The notes beneath the pieces are model-generated. The model saw nothing but the letters and a program-made list of their open reading frames with translations, had not been told where the DNA came from and did no database searches. Positions 24,384 through 33,346 of a DNA stretch of 40,959 nucleotides are shown piece by piece (the stretch's first letter is position 1; every line of letters starts with the position of its first letter). This DNA comes from Bacillota bacterium (lineage in GTDB: Bacteria; Bacillota; Clostridia; Acetivibrionales; JANLFN01). The position numbers and the translations under genes were made by a program. The DNA is taken from contig JAEWTV010000099.1 of the NCBI GenBank assembly GCA_023397675.1, positions 1-40,959 of the forward strand, given 5' to 3'.

Positions 24384-25118
24384 ATGAGGTCATTTGGTAA
24401 GATTGTAGATTTAATTATTGTAATTTTGGCTGTGGATTTAATTCCTCGGCTGTCTTCTATGCTCACAAACTTGTTAAGCCCATTGATTTTAGTTTTAGAT
24501 GCTGACGGTATATTTGCTTGGGTTTCAATTCAACACGTTATTCAGCTTATTATTACACTGTTAATAATGAAGTTTTACTTCAAAAGCAGATTACGGGATT
24601 GGGGATTTAATCTTGAAAATAGAAAAAATGCTTATAAAATAATTGTTAGTTGTACGGTAATATTTATAGTTATTAAAGCAGCCCACTCATTAATAATAGT
24701 AGCTAGCGGTGGTGATGCAGGAAACTTCACATATATGTCCAGCGTTAAAAATGCTTTTGGCTATTATGGTTTTGAAGCCTTTTTGTCAGGAACCTGTGAA
24801 GAGCCGCTATTTAGAGCATTTATCATATTAGTGGTAGCCCAGTCGTGGAAGGGCAGCTTCAGAATTGGAAAATTGGATATTACATCTGCAGGTATTATAT
24901 CTGCCGTCCTTTTTACAATTGCACATATCAACTATACAATTTTCCCTTTCCGCATTATATCTCTTAATCCGCTTCAGTTGCTAACAGCTTTTTGCCTGGG
25001 ATTTGTATATGCAGTTGTTTTCCAAAAGACCAAAAGCTTGCTGCTGCCTATAGTACTGCATAATTTATCTAACGTTATTGTGATTACTGTTCCGTATTTG
25101 ATTTTTAATATTTTTTGA
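24384..25118 (+). CDS. CPBP-family intramembrane glutamic protease
   Basis: A 244-residue polytopic membrane protein with the CPBP (Abi/CAAX protease-like) motifs: EEPLFR (E139, E140, R144), FTIAH (F177, H181) and HNLSN (H226, N230). The family includes prenyl-protein proteases and bacteriocin self-immunity proteins. No bacteriocin gene is visible beside it, so the role is open. The ATG at 24384 is chosen, with GGGAG 5 nt upstream; the in-frame TTG at 24381 is possible. It lies between the NAGPA gene and a short 3' copy of NAGPA, so it seems to have been placed there during a local rearrangement. Confidence 0.86.
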   Translation: MRSFGKIVDLIIVILAVDLIPRLSSMLTNLLSPLILVLDADGIFAWVSIQHVIQLIITLLIMKFYFKSRLRDWGFNLENRKNAYKIIVSCTVIFIVIKAAHSLIIVASGGDAGNFTYMSSVKNAFGYYGFEAFLSGTCEEPLFRAFIILVVAQSWKGSFRIGKLDITSAGIISAVLFTIAHINYTIFPFRIISLNPLQLLTAFCLGFVYAVVFQKTKSLLLPIVLHNLSNVIVITVPYLIFNIF

Positions 25119-25173
25119 AAACGGTATATTTTGAAGGCTTGTTGGACATGAGTGTGCATCTGCATTTGATTGA

Positions 25174-25232
25174 GTGCGGACTTTTGACATTTATGGCCCA
25201 AGGTATGTACCGTCTGCGTTTATAATAAAATA
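25174..25232 (+). pseudogene. 3' remnant of a second NAGPA-like gene
   Basis: The 40 nt at 25190-25229 match the end of the NAGPA gene (24264-24303) with only two differences. Read in frame, they encode YGPRYVPSAFIIK and a stop, identical to its C terminus; the codon changes (CCA/CCG, ATT/ATA, AAG/AAA, TGA/TAA) are all silent. Upstream of this the frame soon meets a stop and similarity ends. Confidence 0.7.
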
Positions 25233-25248
25233 AATATGTCTGATAATT

Positions 25249-25279
25249 AAGGCCGGAGTAAAAAAATACTCCGGCTTTT
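25249..25279. terminator. terminator between convergent units
   Basis: GCCGGAGTA and TACTCCGGC form a 9-bp core stem, extended by A/T and G-U pairs, with a 6-nt A loop and T4. It would serve the plus-strand genes and perhaps the ABC operon. Confidence 0.8.
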
Positions 25280-25322
25280 AACTTAAAATATGAGCAATGA
25301 AGGTATGTTATAGCTTTAGTAC

Positions 25323-25970
25323 TTATCTGATATATTTACATATTTTCTGTTTAACAAAAAGTGCTATGGCTAAAAGTATGATTCCAAATCCAAACAGCCA
25401 GTATTTTTCCCCAAAACTACCTTTAGACATTGAAAATAAATAGAACTTTCCAAAGTATTTACTTTCACTGAACATATTTAAGAGAAAGTATATTGTAGGA
25501 AGCATATATCCAATGGCAATATTGTTGCTCAGTCCATAGGAAAACAGCCCAATGACTCCAAGAAACAGGCCTTCGGCAAAAGTACCGAAAACTAGTATTG
25601 ATAAATCAAACTCACAGCCATTAGTTTTCATGTAGATAACAAAGCCGGTAACCAGCACAAGCATACTCAAAAGCGCAATCACTATACGCACAATATAAAT
25701 GCTATTCATATTTGTAGTTCTTACTTCTATTACTTCCTTTATTTCTTCCTGCTGCTCAGGCAGGAAGATTGGGGTAAGAAGAATGATTCCAATAAGGGAA
25801 ACAAACATTTCAAGCGGTACTGCTGCAGTTTTGGCATCCAGATTTGCTGTGCCGAAAATTTGGGGAGTAATAAGTAACAGCAGTACTGATAGTACAATAC
25901 GAGATAGAAAATTATGCTTTGTGTTTATTTTTGAGATGTGCGAATATTTTTCTAAAACGGTAGTTTGCAA
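25323..25970 (-). CDS. ABC exporter accessory membrane protein
   Basis: A 215-residue protein with about six hydrophobic segments and no ATPase motif. It looks like a second, smaller membrane subunit of the adjacent ABC exporter; no specific family is recognised. The start is TTG at 25970, 5 nt after AAAAGGAGGGG; an in-frame ATG at 25994 precedes that site. Its first 59 nt overlap the end of the permease gene, which suggests translational coupling. It is the last gene of the minus-strand ABC operon. Confidence 0.75.
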   Translation of the reverse strand: MQTTVLEKYSHISKINTKHNFLSRIVLSVLLLLITPQIFGTANLDAKTAAVPLEMFVSLIGIILLTPIFLPEQQEEIKEVIEVRTTNMNSIYIVRIVIALLSMLVLVTGFVIYMKTNGCEFDLSILVFGTFAEGLFLGVIGLFSYGLSNNIAIGYMLPTIYFLLNMFSESKYFGKFYLFSMSKGSFGEKYWLFGFGIILLAIALFVKQKICKYIR

Positions 25971-27222
25971 ATCTGCCCCTCCTTTTAATTTCATATATTC
26001 CTATTGAAGCTGCTATAAGCATAACAGCGAAAATAGCATAACCAATACGGTTTATAAGAAGTGTATTGATATTATCCAAATAAACCTGTGTATTGCCGAC
26101 CTTATTGTGCCGTATGATGAGATCTGCGCCATACCCGCCGTCAATATGTCTTATTCCTGTATTTGTACAAATGAACCACCAGATTCCTTGAACAATAATG
26201 GCAACAGGGGTGTTTGTCAGTTCTGTAAGAAAGACCCCTACAGAGATTGATACCATTAATGTAGGCAGCAGCCAGCCGAAGGAATACTTTATAAACACCA
26301 GATAATCAAGTTGATAACCCGTGTGTAAATCAGCAGTTTGAATGGTTGCATATAAAGCCATCAGCAGTACCGGCAGGAACATCATTGCGACCATTGCAAT
26401 ATAGCGGGTAAGAACTATTGTAAAGGATGATTTTTTCCTTGTGTAAATTAAATCCTGCATTCCAGACCGGCGGTCTCTCATAATAAAAGCAACTGCTATG
26501 AAAACCGGGAATATTGCAAGTGCTATGCCTATATAATCACAAAACAACCGTGCATAAGCCCCAGTTATATTATCCCTCCCAACAATGTCGTTGTATTCAG
26601 CAATGGCATCCTCATATGTTTTTGGTATTTCACCAAAACGTATTAAATAAGTATCGCTATACTTGGAGCCACCTCCAATTAATGTATCTGCTTTTTTCAT
26701 CAGTGAACGGAACTGTTCGTAGGTCAGTTCTTTATCAATTGTTACATCAGGATTATCCGGTATGTCTGTCTTGTTTGCATTATCAGGTAATGTTACTGAA
26801 ATGTTGCCATTTTTATCTTTTGTCATGTTTTCTGTGTTAATTTTTAACTCGGCTGATTTATTGTCCGCCAGATTAGAAAAGTTGTTTGATGAGGTACCTG
26901 TTAATTTTGAAAGTATTTGAGCAATTTCTGCCTGTTCTTCAGTGCTTAGCCTGACATTCTTATAAAAGCCCAGGGGATATGCAATATATGAATTTGCAGC
27001 AAACTCATTATACAGCTCTTTAACAGCTTTTGGCATAATAATTTTGGGTACTTCCTCATACTTCATTCCATAGTTCGCTTGACCAGGCTGAGGTTTATTA
27101 ATTTTTTCAACACTGGGAATGTATTGTGCAATCATAAAGCATATCAAAACAGCTATATAAATCAGAAATATAATGCTCTTTACGGTTTTCCTACATTCTT
27201 TTAGAAACAGTGTGCCTGACAT
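25912..27222 (-). CDS. ABC-2 type transporter permease
   Basis: A 436-residue permease. One membrane helix near the N terminus (about 16-33) is followed by a large extracytoplasmic domain (about 35-220, rich in Asn/Lys/Asp) and then five or six helices from about 230. This ABC-2 layout is typical of exporters of lipids, peptides or antibiotics. It starts at the last base of the ATPase stop codon (TAATG overlap) and overlaps the next membrane protein gene by 59 nt. The operon is controlled by the adjacent two-component system (see the shared promoter box). Confidence 0.85.
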   Translation of the reverse strand: MSGTLFLKECRKTVKSIIFLIYIAVLICFMIAQYIPSVEKINKPQPGQANYGMKYEEVPKIIMPKAVKELYNEFAANSYIAYPLGFYKNVRLSTEEQAEIAQILSKLTGTSSNNFSNLADNKSAELKINTENMTKDKNGNISVTLPDNANKTDIPDNPDVTIDKELTYEQFRSLMKKADTLIGGGSKYSDTYLIRFGEIPKTYEDAIAEYNDIVGRDNITGAYARLFCDYIGIALAIFPVFIAVAFIMRDRRSGMQDLIYTRKKSSFTIVLTRYIAMVAMMFLPVLLMALYATIQTADLHTGYQLDYLVFIKYSFGWLLPTLMVSISVGVFLTELTNTPVAIIVQGIWWFICTNTGIRHIDGGYGADLIIRHNKVGNTQVYLDNINTLLINRIGYAIFAVMLIAASIGIYEIKRRGRFANYRFRKIFAHLKNKHKA

Positions 27223-28124
27223 TAAAACTCACCTCCAAGCTTTCGCTTTTCTACTCCGTTTTCATGCATGCAGAGTACATAGGCGTCTTCAATAGTTGGG
27301 CTGCAAAGCACTGCGGATTGTGGCGGCTCTCCGTTTGAAATCAGGCGGGCTATAACCTTGTTCCCTTCGGTATGCATGCTGGTTATTAGGTAATGCTCTT
27401 TTAAAACCGTAATATCCTTATGCGAACTGGAAATGCTGAATATTTTACCATCAGCCATCTGTAAAAGCTCGCTTATTTGTCCGTTGAATAAAAGCTTACC
27501 ACTATCCATTATTGCGATTTTTTCACACGTAGCTTCAATATCACCAACGATATGGGTTGAAAAAAGTACGATTTTATCATTTGCGAACTCGCACAATAGG
27601 TTTCGGAAGCGAATTCGTTCCTCGGGATCAAGACCTGCGGTTGGTTCATCTACAATCAATACTTTGGGATTGTTTAATATTGCCTGCGCAATGCCCAGTC
27701 TTCGCCGCATACCGCCTGAAAGGGCTTTTACCTTTGTTTTGCTGTTGCTGCCTAAGTTGACTTTTTCCAAAAGCATCGGTATTCTGTTTTTTCGAGTGGT
27801 TTTATCAAGTTCAGAAAGAACTCCCAGATAATCCATTGCCTCATATACTGTCATACCTGGATACATCGAAAAATCCTGAGGAAGGTAACCTATAATTCTG
27901 CGTACTTCTTTTGCATTCTCAATGGGAATACCATAGATATCAATATTACCGCTACTTTTATTCAGCAACGTGGCAAGAGTTTTCATCAGGGTGGTTTTAC
28001 CTGCCCCATTCCTGCCTAACAGACCGAACATTCCTTGACCGATGGTAAGGTTTACGTTACATAAAGCCTGCTTCCTTCCATAGAATTTGTCCAAGTTTTT
28101 AATTTCTATTAAATTTGTCTTCAT
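27222..28124 (-). CDS. ABC transporter ATP-binding protein
   Basis: A 300-residue ATPase of the exporter type (CcmA/multidrug family). Walker A is GRNGAGKTT (residues 37-45), the Q-loop lies in YLPQDFS, the signature is LSGGMRRRLG, and Walker B is VLIVDEPTAGLDPE. A C-terminal regulatory stretch of about 80 residues follows. It energises the permease encoded directly downstream with a 1-nt overlap. It is the first gene of the three-gene operon, read from a promoter at 28158-28194 that carries a response-regulator box. The ribosome site AAGGAGAG is good. Confidence 0.94.
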   Translation of the reverse strand: MKTNLIEIKNLDKFYGRKQALCNVNLTIGQGMFGLLGRNGAGKTTLMKTLATLLNKSSGNIDIYGIPIENAKEVRRIIGYLPQDFSMYPGMTVYEAMDYLGVLSELDKTTRKNRIPMLLEKVNLGSNSKTKVKALSGGMRRRLGIAQAILNNPKVLIVDEPTAGLDPEERIRFRNLLCEFANDKIVLFSTHIVGDIEATCEKIAIMDSGKLLFNGQISELLQMADGKIFSISSSHKDITVLKEHYLITSMHTEGNKVIARLISNGEPPQSAVLCSPTIEDAYVLCMHENGVEKRKLGGEF

Positions 28125-28157
28125 AAAAAATACTCTCCTTTTTTAGATTTCAGGGAG

Positions 28158-28194
28158 AGTATAAGGTATAAATTTCTACTTTTTATCTACTTTT
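28158..28194 (-). promoter_or_regulatory. ABC operon promoter with response-regulator box
   Basis: On the minus strand AAAAGTAGATAAAAAGTAGA (28194-28175) contains two GTAGA repeats spaced about 10 bp. It ends 11 nt before TATACT (28163-28158). The same box with the same spacing precedes the nearby regulator gene, so it probably binds that OmpR-type regulator. Confidence 0.65.
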
Positions 28195-28238
28195 AATTAA
28201 TGAGTAGTTAATAATGATTCAATATTTATTAATGCCGG

Positions 28239-29420
28239 TTATACTGATTTGAAAGAAGCCGTTACTCGTGCACCGCCATAACTGCTATTTTCTATCAAAA
28301 GGTAGCCATTGTGTTTTTCACACAAGATTTTGCAGATAGTAAGTCCTAACCCGAAATGAGAGTCTTCTGTGTTTGGATGTCCCCTGTAATAGGGCTTATC
28401 CGCTTGCTTAAGGTCTTCACTTGTAAAGCCTTTCCCATCATCCGAAACTATAATACTAAATCGGCTTTCTTCATAACTACATTGAATTTGAATTTTACTT
28501 TGCGTATATTGTACGGCATTTGAAAGCAGGTTTTCATAAACTTGAAGGATAATTGATGGATCTATAAATATCTCCTGCTCGGTTATTCCGCATATAAATT
28601 CATTTTTCAGCAGTGAATTTTCTGACAAAACCTGAGCAATGTTTTTTAACTGCTTTAAAAATGTTGAAACATCAACTTTTTCTATAGAGATATTTATATC
28701 CTCCAGCCTTTGCACTTCACTCATCATCTGAGTGTAATTTTCCAGACGAGTAATTTGACCTGACATTTTTGAAAGGGTAGAAACTAGTTTATCCTGGCTT
28801 ATTTTACCCTGAGGAGTATAGTTTTTTAAAAAATCAGAATATCCACGAAGAACTGTCAACGGTGTACGCAGATCATGGGAAAACGCAGCATTTAAACGTT
28901 TGCGTTCTTCCATAGAACGCCACATCTCCTGGTTGCTTTCCTTTAGGGCTTTACGCATAGTTTCAAACGAAGTACACAGATGCCCCATTTCATCCTTGCT
29001 GTCATATAAAAGATGAAAATCTAAATTGTTGCTGGCTATCTTTTCAGATGCCATATTTAGCAGCCCAATAGGCTTTTTTAGCTTATTGCGGTAAAAGAGC
29101 AGGGCAGAAATTATGATACATGACCCGAAAAAAAATGGAATTGACCATATTTCTACGGTATCACATATATCAATGATTATCTTATCTTTTTTAGTATAAT
29201 TTACAGGCGGACCTGATACTATTGTTATACTCCCACTTTTGTTTACTTGATACTCAGTACCTGTACCTGTGTAAGAAACGTTTATATTGTTCCTTACATT
29301 GCTTGAAAATGTTATACAGATGGAGCTGAGTGCTGCTGCAAGCAGTAAAAAAAGCAGCATATATAGCATAAAAGTTTTTTTAATCGAAAGGTTCCGAATT
29401 GCTTTTTTTATCCTACCCAT
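28239..29420 (-). CDS. sensor histidine kinase of the ABC exporter system
   Basis: A 393-residue kinase with two membrane helices (about 15-35 and 91-110) flanking a short extracytoplasmic loop of about 55 residues. A HAMP-like segment follows, then HisKA with AFSHDLRTPLTVLRGY, and HATPase with NLLSNAVQYT, DDGKGF and FGLGLTICK. The short loop resembles intramembrane-sensing kinases that work with ABC transporters against peptide antibiotics, which is inference. Its start overlaps the regulator's end by 13 nt. There is no clear terminator before the ABC operon, but that operon has its own promoter. Confidence 0.9.
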   Translation of the reverse strand: MGRIKKAIRNLSIKKTFMLYMLLFLLLAAALSSICITFSSNVRNNINVSYTGTGTEYQVNKSGSITIVSGPPVNYTKKDKIIIDICDTVEIWSIPFFFGSCIIISALLFYRNKLKKPIGLLNMASEKIASNNLDFHLLYDSKDEMGHLCTSFETMRKALKESNQEMWRSMEERKRLNAAFSHDLRTPLTVLRGYSDFLKNYTPQGKISQDKLVSTLSKMSGQITRLENYTQMMSEVQRLEDINISIEKVDVSTFLKQLKNIAQVLSENSLLKNEFICGITEQEIFIDPSIILQVYENLLSNAVQYTQSKIQIQCSYEESRFSIIVSDDGKGFTSEDLKQADKPYYRGHPNTEDSHFGLGLTICKILCEKHNGYLLIENSSYGGARVTASFKSV

Positions 29421-30079
29421 TTATAACCTACACCCCAAACTGTTTCAATATGTGGCGTACTGTTTGCGGCAGATAGCTTGGAGCGTATTCTCCGGATATG
29501 CTCTGCAACAACAGAACTGTCACCTTCACAGTCCCAGCCCCAAACCTCTTCATAAATATGCTCTTTGTCAAAAACTTGCCCACTGTTCATGGACAGAAGC
29601 TCAATAATGTCAAACTCCTTTTTTGCAAAGGGAAGGGGGACACTTTGATAATAAACTGTCCTGGATGCATAGTCAATTGATATATCGCCGGTGAACTTAG
29701 CTTTTGTTGTTGTTTTAAACCTTTGTTCGCGGCGAAGATGTGCAGAAACGCGGGCACCAAGCTCATCAATGCTGAATGGCTTTACTATATAATCATCACC
29801 GCCAACACGGAAGCCATTAATTTTATCAGAGGCCTCCACCTTTGCAGTTAAGAAGAGGATAGGGCAGGTAACACAATTTCGTATACGTTTACATACTTCC
29901 AGGCCATCAACATCTGGCATATTAATGTCCAACAGTATAAGGTCGGGATTTTTTTCAGCCTTTTTTAATGCTTCTGCCCCATTAGATGCTGTTATGACAT
30001 CGTATCCATTGATTTCAAAATAATCCCTAAGCAAATTTGTAATATCGGCTTCATCATCAACTACAAGAATTTTTGGCAT
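29408..30079 (-). CDS. OmpR-family response regulator of the ABC exporter system
   Basis: A 223-residue regulator. The receiver has D8/D9, D51 (LILLDINMPD), T80 and K102; a winged-helix DNA-binding domain follows, with VVAEHIRRIRSKL and a closing VWGVGYKWVG. The start ATG at 30079 follows GAGGTG at 6-7 nt; a GTG at 30088 overlaps that site. It is co-transcribed with the kinase. Its own promoter and that of the ABC operon carry matching direct repeats, so it probably autoregulates and controls the exporter. Confidence 0.92.
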   Translation of the reverse strand: MPKILVVDDEADITNLLRDYFEINGYDVITASNGAEALKKAEKNPDLILLDINMPDVDGLEVCKRIRNCVTCPILFLTAKVEASDKINGFRVGGDDYIVKPFSIDELGARVSAHLRREQRFKTTTKAKFTGDISIDYASRTVYYQSVPLPFAKKEFDIIELLSMNSGQVFDKEHIYEEVWGWDCEGDSSVVAEHIRRIRSKLSAANSTPHIETVWGVGYKWVG

Positions 30080-30097
30080 AAATTTCACCTCGGTTAT

Positions 30098-30131
30098 ATA
30101 ATAGGGGTGATTTATCTACTTTTTATCAACT
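30098..30131 (-). promoter_or_regulatory. regulator promoter with shared direct-repeat box
   Basis: On the minus strand AGTTGATAAAAAGTAGATAA (30131-30112) ends its core box 11 nt before TATTAT (30103-30098). This is the same sequence and distance as at 28158-28194. The box covers the -35 region. Confidence 0.65.
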
Positions 30132-30234
30132 GTAAGAATATTATATATACTTCAGAAGATGAACTCAATCAAAGGTTATTTTCTTTACAACTCTATAACA
30201 TCTATATAATATATTTTATGTAGGGGTGAGAAGC

Positions 30235-30885
30235 TTGGCAAATATACTGATAGTTGAAGATGAAAAACCTATAAATGAACTGATCAGACGCAATATGCAG
30301 CTTGTAGGGCATAACTGTGTCTCTGCCTATGATGGAAGGCAGGCTTTGAACATACTGGAGCAGCAGCTCTTTGATTTGATTTTGCTGGACATAATGTTGC
30401 CGGGTCTGGATGGTTTTATGGTTTTTGAAAGAATAGAGAATATTCCTGTAATTTTCCTTACTGCACGCAACAGCCTTAATGACCGGGTAAAAGGTTTAAA
30501 CATGGGTGCATATGATTACATTCTAAAACCGTTTGAAATGCTTGAATTATTGGCCCGTGTTGATTCTGTTCTCAGAAGGACCAAAGCAGAAAATGACGCC
30601 TATGAAATAGACAATATCAAAATAGACTTTAGCAGCCGTCAGATATTTGTTGACGGAAAGAACATGGAATGTACTCCAAAGGAATATGAACTCATGGAAG
30701 TATTAATAAAGAACAGGAATATAGCGTTATCAAGGGAAAAACTGCTTGAACTTGCATGGGGCTACGACTTTGAAGGTGATACAAGAACCGTCGATGTACA
30801 TATACAGAAGCTTAGAAAAAAGCTTGGCCTCGAAGACCGTATCAAAACAGTTTATAAGCTTGGATACAGGCTGGAGGTGGGCTGA
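30235..30885 (+). CDS. OmpR-family response regulator
   Basis: A 216-residue regulator with receiver acidic residues E8/D9, D52 (LILLDIMLPG), T78 and K99, then a winged-helix domain with TRTVDVHIQKLRKKL and YKLGYRLEVG. The start is TTG at 30235, 5 nt after AGGGGTGA; an in-frame GTG at 30226 lies inside that site. It overlaps the downstream kinase by TGATG, so the pair is translationally coupled. A TATAAT at 30205-30210 is the likely -10. It is divergent from the ABC-associated regulator gene. Confidence 0.93.
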   Translation: MANILIVEDEKPINELIRRNMQLVGHNCVSAYDGRQALNILEQQLFDLILLDIMLPGLDGFMVFERIENIPVIFLTARNSLNDRVKGLNMGAYDYILKPFEMLELLARVDSVLRRTKAENDAYEIDNIKIDFSSRQIFVDGKNMECTPKEYELMEVLIKNRNIALSREKLLELAWGYDFEGDTRTVDVHIQKLRKKLGLEDRIKTVYKLGYRLEVG

Positions 30886-32282
30886 TGAAGCTAAAAACCT
30901 ATTTTTTAACTCTTTTACTTTTTCTATTCTTTTTTTATGGAAGTATTCTTATTCTTTCATTTGTTAATACCAATAGCAATCTTAACAATATACGGGAACG
31001 TGCCCTTGGAGAACATTATTTTATTGCAGCATCCTTTGCAAAGGATATAAAAGCAGTTGAAAGCAGAGGTAACTCAGCAGAAAGTGCAATTGATTCAATA
31101 TTCAAATCATACATTGGTTATTATCAAAAAGAAAATGTTTATCTGGAATTATATATAAATGATAAGCTTCTTTTCTCTGATATGTCAGGGTTAAGGTCAA
31201 ATGATTCCAAGAAGCAATATGTTGAAAAAGGTAATAGAACTGTATCAACAGTTAAGGCTGATGAAAAAATGTATATCAGCGTAACAGGAACTTTACCGTC
31301 ACCATACGCTGATTATACTCTTACATATTATTATGACATATCTCAAAATATTGCCTCATTGAATAATGTTACAAATACACTGTTTGTAGTGGGAATAATT
31401 ATTTCATTTGTTCTTGCATTATGTCTTATATTAATTCTTAATTATATTTTTAAACCCCTAAAACAGATTTCCATTGCTTCTCAAAGTATAGCAAAAGGTG
31501 AATATGAAAACCGTATACTGGTTAAAGGTAGGGATGAGCTGTCAGAAATGGCACAAAGTTTTAACAATATGGCTGAGGATATCCAAGACCAAATGGCACA
31601 GCTTGTGAAGTCTTCTGAGCAAAAGCAAAATTTCGTAGATAATTTTGCCCATGAACTCCGTACTCCTCTTACGACTATTTACGGGTATGCAGAGTATATT
31701 CAGAAAGCATCTATAAGTGAGGAAGAGAAGCTGTCTGCAACAGAGTATATAATGTCTGAAAGCCAGCGGCTCCAGAATATGGCTTACAGGTTACTGGACC
31801 TTGCCACACTGCGCAGTAATGAAATCCAAATCGTAGAGGTAAAAGTTTCGGAGCTTTTTAATAGTATTATTCAAGAATTGAGAAATAAGGCATCTGAAAA
31901 GCAGGTATTATTGGCATCTGATCATAAGTATGACCTGATTACCGGAGATTATGAATTGTTGAAATGCTTAATAATAAATTTAGCCGAAAATGGGATAAAG
32001 GCATGCAAGTCGGGTGGTACAGTGCAGTTGAAAGCATATTTGGAGGGCGGGAAAAAAGTAATCGCTGTAGAGGATAATGGAATTGGAATTGCTGAAGAAC
32101 ATCTTGTGCACATTACAGAAGCCTTCTACCGAGTGGATAAATCCCGTAGCCGTGCCGAAGGCGGTGTTGGTTTGGGATTGTCTTTATGCAAACAGATTGC
32201 TGCACGTCATAATGCAGAAATGTTTTTTACTTCAAAAACTGACTTTGGTACAACAGTTAAAATTATTTTTACAACTTTATAA
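30885..32282 (+). CDS. sensor histidine kinase (HAMP)
   Basis: A 465-residue kinase. Two membrane helices (about 5-25 and 162-187) flank a sensor domain of about 135 residues. HAMP (about 187-240) is followed by HisKA with NFAHELRTPLTTIYGYAEY and HATPase with NLAENGIKAC, EDNGIGI and GVGLGLSLCKQIA. It is the cognate kinase of the upstream regulator, coupled by a start/stop overlap. A secreted PepSY-like protein gene lies 84 nt downstream and could be an input or target. Confidence 0.92.
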   Translation: MKLKTYFLTLLLFLFFFYGSILILSFVNTNSNLNNIRERALGEHYFIAASFAKDIKAVESRGNSAESAIDSIFKSYIGYYQKENVYLELYINDKLLFSDMSGLRSNDSKKQYVEKGNRTVSTVKADEKMYISVTGTLPSPYADYTLTYYYDISQNIASLNNVTNTLFVVGIIISFVLALCLILILNYIFKPLKQISIASQSIAKGEYENRILVKGRDELSEMAQSFNNMAEDIQDQMAQLVKSSEQKQNFVDNFAHELRTPLTTIYGYAEYIQKASISEEEKLSATEYIMSESQRLQNMAYRLLDLATLRSNEIQIVEVKVSELFNSIIQELRNKASEKQVLLASDHKYDLITGDYELLKCLIINLAENGIKACKSGGTVQLKAYLEGGKKVIAVEDNGIGIAEEHLVHITEAFYRVDKSRSRAEGGVGLGLSLCKQIAARHNAEMFFTSKTDFGTTVKIIFTTL

Positions 32283-32366
32283 TAGGATGATTACAGTTTT
32301 ATAACTATTGAGGGTTATCCTTAAAAATGTGATCACAAAAAAAGTTTAATATAAGGAGATGTAAGT

Positions 32367-33242
32367 ATGAATATTAAATTTCCAAAGATAAGTAATATTA
32401 AAAAATTAGCTGTTGGAACGGCAGCTGCAATCGGACTTTCAACATTAGGATTCGGCGTTCTGACACAATCGGCGCAGGCAGCTGGAATTGATAAGACAAT
32501 AACAGTACCTACTACCTATTCATCAACAGTAAGTAATGTAACCAAAGTTACAATTCCTGATGGGTATGTAAAAGCTAATTACCAGATCAAGATTATGGGC
32601 ACGGCTAAAGCTTCCGAAAATGAGGTAACTGCCGAAAAGGCAGCTGAACTAGGAGCACAAGACCTGTGGAGAATTTTTAATTCTGATTTGAGTAACAAGA
32701 CAATTGAAATGAGTTATGCTGCAGTGAATGAACATCATCCTCGTGCTGAATGGTTGGGAGTTATAAAGGTTGACGAAAACCTTTTTTATCTATTTTCAAT
32801 TGATGCATTAACTGGCGAATTACGTAATACAGGAATTGAAAGGTATTTGCCCGGGAAGGTAGATACAGGTATGGATATGGCACTAATGAAAAACCCCGGT
32901 AAATATTTGAATCTCGCTAAACAAACAGCGGAAAAATATCAACTGGTAACTGGCAAAATAGCTTCTGTAGAATATGCATCTCAGGGTTATTGTATCAATC
33001 ATGAAGGTACAGGTAAGAATGCTCAAATTGCTATACTTGTGACCTCAGAGAATGGCGAAGAGGCGCAGTTGGAGTTCTCCAAAGTTAATCAGGAGTTTTT
33101 GAATGTATCATATGATAGGGCTATGAAAGACTTCCACGAAATTTCAAAACAGATGGAAAAGAAGGCAATGGAGCAGGCGCAGAAAAGAGATGTAATTTCA
33201 CAGGATTCAGAACTTAAATTAGTTGTAGATGAGGAAAAATAA
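32367..33242 (+). CDS. secreted PepSY-like protein
   Basis: A 291-residue exported protein. The signal peptide ends near SAQAAG (about residue 38). The mature part has a region with a TAEKAAELGAQDLWRIF helix, then LGVIKVDENLFYLFSIDALTGE, which resembles PepSY/YPEB-type modules that bind or inhibit proteases. A charged helical tail (about 255-291) follows. It lies downstream of a two-component pair with its own AAGGAGAT, so it probably belongs to that operon or regulon. It may be a periplasm-side sensor partner or a folding helper. The PepSY assignment is by pattern. Confidence 0.65.
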   Translation: MNIKFPKISNIKKLAVGTAAAIGLSTLGFGVLTQSAQAAGIDKTITVPTTYSSTVSNVTKVTIPDGYVKANYQIKIMGTAKASENEVTAEKAAELGAQDLWRIFNSDLSNKTIEMSYAAVNEHHPRAEWLGVIKVDENLFYLFSIDALTGELRNTGIERYLPGKVDTGMDMALMKNPGKYLNLAKQTAEKYQLVTGKIASVEYASQGYCINHEGTGKNAQIAILVTSENGEEAQLEFSKVNQEFLNVSYDRAMKDFHEISKQMEKKAMEQAQKRDVISQDSELKLVVDEEK

Positions 33243-33265
33243 TTTTTAGGTATATGAAGTAATAT

Positions 33266-33297
33266 AAAAAACTCAGGGGAAACCTTGAGTTTTTTTG
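33266..33297 (+). terminator. terminator with GAAA tetraloop
   Basis: AAACTCAGGG pairs with CCTTGAGTTT (one G-U pair) around a GAAA loop, followed by T7. Confidence 0.85.
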
Positions 33298-33346
33298 TTG
33301 CCGATATAATTCCAGTTATATATTAAGAATCACTGTTAAATATGCA

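Noticed and set aside
24384..25118. Bacteriocin immunity locus
   Set aside because: CPBP proteases can have this role, but no precursor peptide or processing gene lies nearby.
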